Below are positions 1 to 7,295 of a stretch of 28,785 nucleotides of DNA, piece by piece. The DNA is taken from positions 1 to 28,785 of the forward strand of contig JAEWMQ010000085.1 of NCBI GenBank assembly GCA_023393125.1, in the 5' to 3' direction. Numbering within the stretch: position 1 is the first letter of the stretch; each line of letters starts with the position of its first letter. The notes beneath the pieces are model-generated. The model saw nothing but the letters and a program-made list of their open reading frames with translations, did no database searches and was not told the origin of the DNA. The translations under genes were made by a program, and so were the position numbers. Source of the stretch: Bacillota bacterium. Lineage in GTDB: Bacteria; Bacillota; Clostridia; Lachnospirales; Cellulosilyticaceae.

Positions 1-1
1 A

Positions 2-67
2 CGAATAAAAGAGAAACTAGGATGGCTGAGTCCGGTGCAATACAGACTCAGCCTCTTGGCTGCATAA
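2..67 (+). CDS. IS3-family transposase OrfB, C-terminal end only (partial)
   Basis: The second reading frame is open from the window edge to a TAA at 65-67. It encodes 21 residues that include KEKLGWLSPVQYRLS. This matches the conserved tail of IS3-family OrfB transposases (usual form: N-K-R-x-x-x-K-L-x-x-L-S-P-x-x-Y-R), which follows the DDE catalytic core. The catalytic domain is upstream of the window. A competing open frame at 1-102 in another register has no family resemblance and runs through the hairpin. The placement of an IS3-type inverted repeat just downstream supports this reading. Confidence 0.8.
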   Translation, partial: RIKEKLGWLSPVQYRLSLLAA

Positions 68-68
68 A

Positions 69-100
69 AATAGCGAGGCAGCCAAAACTGTCTCGCTATT
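69..100 (+). terminator. Hairpin at the 3' end of the insertion sequence
   Basis: A 13-bp stem (69-81 with 88-100, one G-T pair) encloses a 6-nt loop between the transposase stop and the terminal repeat. There is no T-run after it, so it is a weak intrinsic terminator at best. It may protect the element from outside transcription. Two other stems (24-32 with 45-53, and 57-63 with 78-84) lie within the coding tail; the second competes with this hairpin. Confidence 0.45.
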
Positions 101-127
101 AAAGTCTAACTTTTAGGGGTCACCTCA

Positions 128-285
128 TTAGATTTTTAATGGGCGAGTCTGTTTTTTTATGGGGATTTGGAAATAACGAAAAAATAAATGAGAATTTGGA
201 TTGTAATAGTATGAATATTATTGATTTTAAAAGTAATGTGGACATGTTTTGCAGTTTAAAATGCATAAAAATATACAAAACTAAA
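128..285. other. AT-rich spacer between the IS end and the sugar operon promoter
   Basis: No gene or clear remnant is seen here. The stretch holds a short stem (CATTA at 126-130 with TAATG at 137-141), a run of seven T at 152-158 and AT-rich sequence leading to the promoter. If the IS separated this operon from an upstream binding-protein gene, no trace of that gene remains in this interval. Confidence 0.5.
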
Positions 286-313
286 TTGACAAAGTATAAA
301 AATATTGTATAAT
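286..313 (+). promoter_or_regulatory. Sigma-A promoter of the alpha-glucoside operon
   Basis: A perfect -35 hexamer TTGACA (286-291) is followed after 16 bp by a perfect -10 hexamer TATAAT (308-313). Transcription should start near 320, giving a leader of about 110 nt before the GTG at 432. The match is the best in the window and implies a strong promoter that needs repression. Confidence 0.85.
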
Positions 314-325
314 AAAACTATAAAG

Positions 326-343
326 TACCAAAGCGTTTCGGTA
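326..343. promoter_or_regulatory. LacI-family or CcpA (cre-like) operator
   Basis: TACCAAAGCGTTTCGGTA is an 18-bp imperfect dyad (7 of 9 positions pair) with the AAAGCGTTT core typical of LacI-family operators and of cre sites. It lies about 6-23 bp downstream of the expected transcription start, a position where a bound repressor would block transcription. No LacI-type gene is present in the window, so the regulator must be encoded elsewhere, or the site is read by CcpA. Confidence 0.7.
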
Positions 344-431
344 AAAAATAAATGAAATTAGAGAATTACCGAAAAATGAGTAGCTTACATAGCTGCAGAC
401 TATCGTTATAAAACTAGAAAGGGTGGAAAGC

Positions 432-1346
432 GTGAAGAATCTTACTCACAGAAAGACACAAGAAAATATTGCAGGCTTAGTACTTGTTGCACCTATTGTA
501 CTTCTTATGCTTGTATTCGTAATTGGACCAGCTATATACTCTATGTTTTTAAGCTTCCAAAACTATAATATGCTTAAACCAGACCAAGCAACATGGACAT
601 GGTTTGAAAACTATAAAGAGGTTATTAAAGACCCAGCATTTCATCAGGCACTTTACAATACATTTAAATACTCTATTGTCGTTGTGCCAGTTCAAACAAT
701 CTTATCTTTATTATTAGCAATGGTTGCTAATCAAAAGATTAAAGGAAAAACTTTCTTTAGAGTAGCGTATTACGTACCAGCTGTTACTTCAGCGGTAGCA
801 GCAGCTTCCATTTTTATGTTTCTTTTCAATACAAAAGGGATTGCTAATCAGTTCCTAGGACTATTTGGTTTTGAAGCAGTAAGCTGGTTTAATGATCCGA
901 AGTTTGCTTTACCACTTGCTATGATTATGGCAATTTGGTCAACAGTAGGTTCTCAGATGCTTATCTTCTTAGCAGGGCTACAAGATATACCAGAGGAAGT
1001 TTATGAAGCGGCAGATATGGACGGCGCAGGCCCATGGACAAGATTTATAAAAATTACAGTGCCTATGCTTAGCTCTAAAACAATGTTCGTACTTGTAGTG
1101 GGTATGATAGGAACACTGCAAATGTTTGACCAAGCGTTTATTATCTCTGGTGGAGTAGGTGGACCACTTGGTTCAACAACAACAGTTGTATTATACCTTT
1201 ACAATAAAGCATTTGGTGAAAATAGATTAGGATATGGTTCAGCAGTAGCAATGATTCTTTTCGTCATCATCCTAACCCTTACTTTAATACAAAAATACTT
1301 CTTTGAAGACCGTGAAAAAAGACAAGAGAATAGAGGTGGAAAATAA
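432..1346 (+). CDS. CUT1 sugar ABC transporter permease, MalF/UgpA-like
   Basis: This is the first of two inner-membrane subunits of a carbohydrate importer. The 304-residue protein has about six membrane helices, beginning with one near residues 15-35. It has the cytoplasmic EAA loop that docks the ATPase (EVYEAADMDGAG, followed by I-x-x-P). GTG at 432 is chosen because AAGGGTGG (418-425) lies 6 nt upstream; the in-frame GTG at 423 overlaps that ribosome binding site. The gene overlaps the next permease by one base. No ATPase gene accompanies the pair, so an MsmK-type shared ATPase is inferred. No binding-protein gene is adjacent inside the window. Downstream enzymes suggest an alpha-gluco-oligosaccharide as substrate. 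Confidence 0.93.
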   Translation: MKNLTHRKTQENIAGLVLVAPIVLLMLVFVIGPAIYSMFLSFQNYNMLKPDQATWTWFENYKEVIKDPAFHQALYNTFKYSIVVVPVQTILSLLLAMVANQKIKGKTFFRVAYYVPAVTSAVAAASIFMFLFNTKGIANQFLGLFGFEAVSWFNDPKFALPLAMIMAIWSTVGSQMLIFLAGLQDIPEEVYEAADMDGAGPWTRFIKITVPMLSSKTMFVLVVGMIGTLQMFDQAFIISGGVGGPLGSTTTVVLYLYNKAFGENRLGYGSAVAMILFVIILTLTLIQKYFFEDREKRQENRGGK

Positions 1347-2167
1347 TGCGTAAGAGCACACCTAAAATGGCTAAAATATTATTTTATGTGATTGCAATAA
1401 GCTATGCAATCATTGCAATATTCCCTTATATATGGGGGGCTTATACAGCGCTTAGACCTACAAATCAGGCGTATAAATTAACTTTTGACTTTGCTGATTT
1501 AAGTCTTAATGCATTTAAATCACTTTTCCAAAAAAATGACATTGGTAAATGGTATTTAAACAGTATACTTGTAGCAACTTGCGTTACCGCTTTAGGAGTA
1601 GCAACAAGTACAATGGCAGGCTATGCGCTTGCACGTCTTGAGTTTTTTGGTAAAAAGATATTATTCATTGCAGTTGTTGGTGTAATGATGATACCAGCTC
1701 AAATTACAATGATTCCTCAATATATGCTTTTAAATGAGTTAAACCTAGTAAATAACTATTTGGGCCTAATCTTACCATTTATCTTTAGTGCTTTTAACAT
1801 CTTTATGATGAGACAGTTCTTCTTATCTTTCCCAGCTAGCTTAGAAGAAGCCGCTGAGATTGATGGAATGGGAAGGATTCAGATTTTCTTTAAAGTAGCA
1901 TTACCACTAGCGAAACCAGCAGTGACAACAATCACTATTATGACTTTTATGGGAAGCTGGAATAACTTCTTAATGCCTAACTTATTAATTACTTCAAGAA
2001 ATATGTATACACTTCCAGTAGGTATGGCTTCTTTAAATAGTCAATACTTCTCATATCCTAACCAAACAATGGCAGGAGCAATGTTGTTATCTATACCAAT
2101 GATTATCTTTTTCTTAGTATTCCAAAGACACTTCATCCAAGGAATCACGACTTCAGGAATTAAATAG
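1346..2167 (+). CDS. CUT1 sugar ABC transporter permease, MalG/UgpE-like
   Basis: This is the second permease subunit and partner of the preceding gene, with which it shares one base (TAATG) and so is probably translationally coupled. Its ribosome binding site GAGGTGG lies inside the end of the upstream gene. The 273-residue product has about six membrane helices and a clear EAA loop (LEEAAEIDGMG, then the ALPLAKPA segment). The length is normal for the MalG class. A heterodimer with the upstream protein would form the channel for an oligosaccharide delivered by a binding protein. Confidence 0.93.
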   Translation: MRKSTPKMAKILFYVIAISYAIIAIFPYIWGAYTALRPTNQAYKLTFDFADLSLNAFKSLFQKNDIGKWYLNSILVATCVTALGVATSTMAGYALARLEFFGKKILFIAVVGVMMIPAQITMIPQYMLLNELNLVNNYLGLILPFIFSAFNIFMMRQFFLSFPASLEEAAEIDGMGRIQIFFKVALPLAKPAVTTITIMTFMGSWNNFLMPNLLITSRNMYTLPVGMASLNSQYFSYPNQTMAGAMLLSIPMIIFFLVFQRHFIQGITTSGIK

Positions 2168-2177
2168 GAGAATGTCC

Positions 2178-4280
2178 ATGATTGATAAAATAATTAAAAC
2201 ACAAGATTTACATGATGATTATGTTGTTTCTTCAAATAAAATCTATATTATCGGTTCACAAGATGGTACTTTTAGAAAATTAGGATTTCATGTGCCAGGA
2301 GAAATGGGTGGTATTATTGCCCAACCTATTAAAATGGCAGATGGCTACAGTTTAGAGATAGATGGAAAACAGTTAATAGGGAAAAAATACACTTTTGATA
2401 ATGGAGACAGTATATTTAGCTATGAAGAAGCTTTTGGTACATTAGAACGTCGTGAAATAGCGGTGCCAAATGAAAAAGCAGTCGTTATTAAACTTTCACC
2501 TAATTTTAAAGAAGCAAAGACACTAAATGTGACTATGGACTTTCATATCATGGGATGTTGGACAGCTGAAGATTGTGGGCATATCAATGATGCCACAATT
2601 TTAGCTAGTACCAATGAAAAACAAGTGATTGTAAAAAGTGAGAGAAATCCTAACTATGTAGGGCTCTTTTCAAACATAGATTTTACACAAGCTTGCCGCC
2701 CTGAGGGAGATCATTTATTAGCTACCTTAACTTTTGAAAATATCACTAATGAGGAAATCGAGTTTCTTATGATTTCTAATAATGAAAGTGAAGAAGCTTT
2801 AGTAGCAAAGCATCAAGAACTGCTTAGTCAGCTTCATGTTTTACTTGAAAATAAAAGAGAAAAATTAAAGCAAATATTTGGTAAGTCAGAGCTTAAAACA
2901 AATGATGAAGCTTTTGATGCTGCTTTTAATGCACTTAAAATCAACTACGACATGCTTATTCAAAATATTGAAGGCATTGGAGAAGGTTATACAGCAGGTT
3001 TTCCTGATTATCCTTGGTTCTTTGGTTGTGATACTACTTATGGTATTAATGGGACATTAGCAGTAGGACAGCATCAAATGACCCTTCAAAGTTTAAGACT
3101 TCTTAAGCAAATCTCTTACGAATGTAATAATGGTAACGGACGTGTGATGCACGAGATATCACCTTTTGGTTACGTTTATAACAAAGGTAATCTTCAAGAA
3201 ACACCACAATTCATTACAGCTGTTTATGAAGCTTATACTTGGACAGGAGATAGGGCTTTCTTAGAGGAAATGTACGACTTCTGTAAAAAAGGTATGGAAT
3301 GGGTAGAGAGCAAAGCTGCTGATGGCATTATTTGTCCAAAGGGGGCAGGCATTATTGAAATTGATGGTATAGATGGGCGACTTATTGATATCGCTATATG
3401 GACATATAAGGCTTATGAAACCCTTGAAAAGATGGCTAAAATCTTTGGAGAAGAAGACTTAGCGGCAGTTTATAAACAAAAAGCAGAAGCTGGGGCAAAA
3501 GAGATTGTAGAAAAATTCTATAGCAAGGAAGATGGATTCTTCGCAGATATTATTTGCACAAAAGATGAAATTATGGCAAGTAAGGATATCCTTATTAACT
3601 CTGTTAAGAATACCAAAACACAACATGAAGCTTTAAAAGTTTATTTTGATAAGCTACTTGCAAAAGAATGTGGGCAAGATGAATTAATTCCTGTAGTGCT
3701 TAAAAACTGGATTACAGTATTACCTTATACAGAACATTTCATGACAGAAGAAATGTTAGAAGAAGGTTTAGCGGAAATGAAAAAACCTAATTTCTATAAT
3801 GCATCAGGTATGAAACTAGGCTGCATGTGTGATGATGCAAATGACCCAGCTGATGATTTATATAGTATTAATAAATCCATGTCCATTAATACAGGTTATA
3901 TGGCTGAAGTGTTTGCTAGAAATAAAGATGCCAATAGAGGGTATGCATTACTTAAAAAATTAACAGATTGTGTCACATTAGGAATGCCAACTGCTATTAG
4001 TGAAATCTTACCAAATGATAATCAGGGATGCTTTATGCAGTTCTGGTCAGGCTATGGCATTCACCATGTATTTGTAAGGTATATTCTAGGAATTGAAGTA
4101 GATGCACCAAATAAGCACATTACCATTAAGCCTAACTTACCAGAGACACTTACAGATATTACGCTTAATAACTTACTTGTAGGAGAATGTCACTACAACA
4201 TTACTTATAAAGTAAGAGAAGGCAAAGTAACTATTGAGGTAGAGAAAGATAGAGCTGATTATACATTTGACATACAATAA
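2178..4280 (+). CDS. Cytoplasmic (alpha/alpha)6-barrel glycosidase, debranching-enzyme-like, specificity unknown
   Basis: The roughly 700-residue protein has an N-terminal beta-rich part (about residues 1-220) and a C-terminal helical toroid. The latter starts near FPDYPWFFGCDTTYG, the W-F-F/G-x-D-T/S motif of amylo-1,6-glucosidase and GH63/GH37-like six-hairpin glycosidases. It is followed by repeated helix pairs and closes with FWSGYGIHHVF and a small beta domain. I see no signal peptide, so it acts in the cytoplasm on imported sugar. The ATG at 2178 is preferred over the ATG at 2172 because TAGGAG (2165-2170) is 7 nt away rather than one. It lies 10 bp after the permease gene. A hydrolase releasing glucose from substituted or branched alpha-glucosides is inferred. 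The exact CAZy family was not established. Confidence 0.75.
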   Translation: MIDKIIKTQDLHDDYVVSSNKIYIIGSQDGTFRKLGFHVPGEMGGIIAQPIKMADGYSLEIDGKQLIGKKYTFDNGDSIFSYEEAFGTLERREIAVPNEKAVVIKLSPNFKEAKTLNVTMDFHIMGCWTAEDCGHINDATILASTNEKQVIVKSERNPNYVGLFSNIDFTQACRPEGDHLLATLTFENITNEEIEFLMISNNESEEALVAKHQELLSQLHVLLENKREKLKQIFGKSELKTNDEAFDAAFNALKINYDMLIQNIEGIGEGYTAGFPDYPWFFGCDTTYGINGTLAVGQHQMTLQSLRLLKQISYECNNGNGRVMHEISPFGYVYNKGNLQETPQFITAVYEAYTWTGDRAFLEEMYDFCKKGMEWVESKAADGIICPKGAGIIEIDGIDGRLIDIAIWTYKAYETLEKMAKIFGEEDLAAVYKQKAEAGAKEIVEKFYSKEDGFFADIICTKDEIMASKDILINSVKNTKTQHEALKVYFDKLLAKECGQDELIPVVLKNWITVLPYTEHFMTEEMLEEGLAEMKKPNFYNASGMKLGCMCDDANDPADDLYSINKSMSINTGYMAEVFARNKDANRGYALLKKLTDCVTLGMPTAISEILPNDNQGCFMQFWSGYGIHHVFVRYILGIEVDAPNKHITIKPNLPETLTDITLNNLLVGECHYNITYKVREGKVTIEVEKDRADYTFDIQ

Positions 4281-4297
4281 GGGGACGGAGAGACGCC

Positions 4298-6613
4298 ATG
4301 ATACTATACAACAAAGGAACTGGAGAGTATCAAAACTTTCTTATAACAGAAGACTGTTTTGATGAATACAACTTAGGTAAAACAGAAACGATCATGTGCC
4401 AAGGGAATGGTTACATGTGCATTAGAGGGGCTGCGGAAGAAAATTATCCTAAAAAAACAGCAAACACCTTTATTGCAGGTACTTTTAATAAAGGACCTGG
4501 ATATGAACCAACAGAACTTCCTAATACAGCAGACACCTTTTCTATGGAAATCATTATTGATGGCAAAAGGTTCTTTTTAACAGAAGATAATGTCATAGAT
4601 TATGATAAAACACTTAACCTTAAAACAGGTGAATTAACAAGAACGTTTAAATATCAAACAAAAGATAACCTCATTAATTTTGAGTTTACACGCTTTGTAT
4701 CAGCAGACAATTTACATTTAGCGGCGCAAAGAGTAAAAATAACACCACTTAAAAAAGATGCTCACATTGTGATTATCTCTGGTATTGATAGCAAGACTAC
4801 TAACTCAGGTGAAGCGCATTTCATTGATGATACAAGAAGATTTTTTGAGAAACGATTTATCTTTACAAAATTAACTACCACTCAGTCAAAGATTGACTTC
4901 TTTATTAATGCAGCTCACCGCATCTTTTTAGATGGTGTAGAAGATCACACTTTGCCACAGCCTTTAATGAATAGAAGAGAAGCTTTCCAGAAATATAGCT
5001 TTGATATTTCAGTAGGAAGTACCATAGCAGTAGAGAAGTATATTACATACTACACTTCTATTGATAATAAAAATGTAGCTTGCGAAGATAATGAAAAGAG
5101 TTATCTTATCTTAAAAGACATCATGGAAGAAGGCTATGAGGCACTTCTAAGACAAAGTATTGCAGCTTTAGATGCTAAACTTTGGTCTAGAGATGCTATT
5201 ACTATTCGCTCTAAAAATGAATTTGACCAATTAGCTATTAATTATGCTATGTATCATCTATTTGCTATGACACCAGCTCATGACCCACGTATGAATATAG
5301 GTGCAAAAGGCTTATCAGGTGAAGGCTATAAAGGACATGCTTTCTGGGATACAGAAGTATTCCTTTTACCAAGATACATTGTACAAAACCCAGAAGTGGC
5401 TAAAAGTCTTATTGAATATCGCTATCATGGCTTAGAAGGGGCAAGAAAAAAAGCTAAGGAAAATGGTTTTGAAGGAGCTATGTTCCCTTGGGAAGCAGCT
5501 AACCCGGAAGACGGAGAAGTAACACCTATTTATGGTGGTATGGACGTTTACACAGGGGAAAGAGAACGTATTAAAACAGGCTTTATTGAAATTCATATCA
5601 CAAGTGATGTTGCCTTTGGTGTTTATAGCTACTTTAACTTTACAGGTGACCAAGAGTTTATGGACAACTATGGTTATGAAATCCTCCTTGAAACAGCACG
5701 TTTCTGGAGCTCAAGACTTGAAACTTCCGAGAAGGATGATTTACTTCATATCACCAATGTTATTGGACCAGATGAGTACACAGAGCACATAGATGATAAT
5801 GCTTATACGAATTATCTTGCTAAATGGAATATGGATTATGCAGTAAAATGCTATAACGATATTAAAGCTAATAGACCAGAAGTTTGCGCACGTCTTACTG
5901 AAAAAATAGGATTAACAGATGAGATGATGACAACTATTGCAGAGCGTGCAAGCAAAGTGTACATTCCAGTACCAAGTGAAGACTTAATCATTGATCAAGA
6001 TACAACATATAGAACACTTGAAGAAATAGACCTTACTAAATATAGAAATAATGTAATGGGTATCTTAAAAGACTATAACTTAGATCAAATTAGTAAATTT
6101 AAGGTATCTAAACAAGCAGACATTATGGTGCTCTTCTTACTCTTTGGGGAGAAATGGAGTAATGAAATAAAAGCAGCTAACTTCAACTATTATGAACCTT
6201 ACTGTTTACATGATTCATCTTTAAGCTTTAGTACTCACTGTATACTTGCAAATGATATTGGTAATACAGCCTATAGCTATGAATTATTTAAAAAAGCAAC
6301 CGCTATAGACCTTGGACAAGATATGAAAGCCTGCGATGCTGGTGTTCATGCTGCATCTTACGGTGGTATTTGGCAGTGCATCGTTAATGGATTTGCAGGG
6401 CTTAGAATGATTGGAACGAATCTTCACTTTAATCCAAGACTACCAGAAGAAATCGAAGGTATTACCTTTAACATGATTTATAAAGGTCAGACTTTAAAAG
6501 CTAAGATAGAAAAAGAAGAAATCACCCTTACAAACTTAGGTGAAGAAGCGGTAACGGTGTTTGTAAAAGGTGAAGAAGTGACATTACAAGACGGACTAAA
6601 CATAACTAGATAA
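4298..6613 (+). CDS. GH65 alpha-glucoside phosphorylase (inverting), first copy
   Basis: The enzyme should cleave an alpha-glucosidic disaccharide or oligosaccharide with inorganic phosphate to give beta-D-glucose 1-phosphate. The 771 residues match a full GH65 protein: N-terminal beta-sandwich, linker helices, and a catalytic (alpha/alpha)6 barrel starting near GAKGLSGEGYKGHAFWDTE (336-354). E493 in GPDEY is the expected general acid. KQAD is at 605-608, and the phosphate-binding HDSS is at 638-641, supporting a phosphorylase rather than a hydrolase. The active-site loop reads FPWEAANPEDGE, unlike the second copy, so acceptor specificity should differ. Candidates are kojibiose, nigerose, trehalose-type or 1,3-oligoglucan phosphorylases; sequence reading alone does not decide. 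GGGGACGGAG provides the ribosome binding site. Confidence 0.88.
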   Translation: MILYNKGTGEYQNFLITEDCFDEYNLGKTETIMCQGNGYMCIRGAAEENYPKKTANTFIAGTFNKGPGYEPTELPNTADTFSMEIIIDGKRFFLTEDNVIDYDKTLNLKTGELTRTFKYQTKDNLINFEFTRFVSADNLHLAAQRVKITPLKKDAHIVIISGIDSKTTNSGEAHFIDDTRRFFEKRFIFTKLTTTQSKIDFFINAAHRIFLDGVEDHTLPQPLMNRREAFQKYSFDISVGSTIAVEKYITYYTSIDNKNVACEDNEKSYLILKDIMEEGYEALLRQSIAALDAKLWSRDAITIRSKNEFDQLAINYAMYHLFAMTPAHDPRMNIGAKGLSGEGYKGHAFWDTEVFLLPRYIVQNPEVAKSLIEYRYHGLEGARKKAKENGFEGAMFPWEAANPEDGEVTPIYGGMDVYTGERERIKTGFIEIHITSDVAFGVYSYFNFTGDQEFMDNYGYEILLETARFWSSRLETSEKDDLLHITNVIGPDEYTEHIDDNAYTNYLAKWNMDYAVKCYNDIKANRPEVCARLTEKIGLTDEMMTTIAERASKVYIPVPSEDLIIDQDTTYRTLEEIDLTKYRNNVMGILKDYNLDQISKFKVSKQADIMVLFLLFGEKWSNEIKAANFNYYEPYCLHDSSLSFSTHCILANDIGNTAYSYELFKKATAIDLGQDMKACDAGVHAASYGGIWQCIVNGFAGLRMIGTNLHFNPRLPEEIEGITFNMIYKGQTLKAKIEKEEITLTNLGEEAVTVFVKGEEVTLQDGLNITR

Positions 6614-6624
6614 AGGGTGACAAG

Positions 6625-7275
6625 ATGACTAATAAATATGATTTAGCGATATTTGATTTAGATGGTGTAATTGTAGATACAGCAAAATATCATTACTTAG
6701 CATGGAAAAGACTAGGTAAAGAATTAGGCATAGATTTTACTGAAGAACAAAATGAAGATTTCAAAGGTGTAAGCCGTATGGCATGTATGGATATCATGTG
6801 TAAGCTTGCGGGTAAAGAAGACATGAGCCAGGAAGAACGTGAGAGATTAGCTAACCTTAAAAATGAATGGTACGTAGAATCTATAGGGGAACTTGATGAA
6901 AGTGAATTATTAAGTGGCGCAAAAGATTTACTTGTGACTCTTAAAGAAAACGGGATTAAAGTAGCGCTTGGTTCAGCAAGTAAAAATGCACTTCCAATAT
7001 TAGAACGTACAGGAATCGTTAAGTATTTTGATACGATTGTAGATGGTAATCATGTAACTAAAGCAAAACCAGACCCAGAAGTCTTTGTACTTGGAGCACA
7101 AAGACTAGGGGTTGAGCCAAGTAAATGTATTGTTTTTGAAGACTCAGTAGCAGGTATAGAGGCAGCGCATATTGCGGGCATGGGATGCATTGGAATTGGT
7201 GAACAAGAGAATTTACCAAATGCAAAGATAGTTGTAGCAGGGCTTGATCAAGTTACAATAGACACTTTTAAATAG
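6625..7275 (+). CDS. pgmB: Beta-phosphoglucomutase
   Basis: The enzyme converts beta-D-glucose 1-phosphate, the product of inverting GH65 phosphorylases, to glucose 6-phosphate for glycolysis. The 216-residue HAD-superfamily protein has the nucleophile D11 and acid/base D13 in FDLDGVIVDT. It also has the GVSR substrate loop, SASKNA (motif II), KAKPDPEVF (motif III lysine) and FEDSVAGIEAA (motif IV acidic pair). These match beta-PGM rather than generic phosphatases. It sits 11 bp after one phosphorylase and 20 bp before the other, which strongly links it to both. The ribosome binding site is AAGGGTGA before ATG 6625. Confidence 0.95.
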   Translation: MTNKYDLAIFDLDGVIVDTAKYHYLAWKRLGKELGIDFTEEQNEDFKGVSRMACMDIMCKLAGKEDMSQEERERLANLKNEWYVESIGELDESELLSGAKDLLVTLKENGIKVALGSASKNALPILERTGIVKYFDTIVDGNHVTKAKPDPEVFVLGAQRLGVEPSKCIVFEDSVAGIEAAHIAGMGCIGIGEQENLPNAKIVVAGLDQVTIDTFK

Positions 7276-7295
7276 AAGTAAAGAGGTGTAACAAA

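Larger units (their letters stand above)
1..127 (+). mobile_element. Right end of an IS3-family (IS150-like) insertion sequence
   Basis: Three things define the element end. There is a transposase C-terminus (stop at 65-67), then a hairpin at 69-100, then a terminal inverted repeat at 103-127. Read inward on the minus strand the repeat begins TGAGGTGACCCCTAAAAGTT, which resembles the ends I know from IS150-group elements of Firmicutes. The left part of the element lies outside the window, so completeness and target duplication cannot be judged. The element ends about 160 bp before the promoter of the sugar operon. Confidence 0.8.

Noticed and set aside
1..102. Open frame reading M-A-E-S-G from ATG 22 to TAA 102
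   Set aside because: It runs through the IS hairpin and has no family resemblance, while the overlapping frame ending at 67 gives a clear IS3 transposase tail.
418..434. AGGGTGGAAAGCG resembling the T-box antiterminator motif
   Set aside because: It is the ribosome binding site of the GTG start at 432; there is no specifier stem or terminator typical of a T-box leader.
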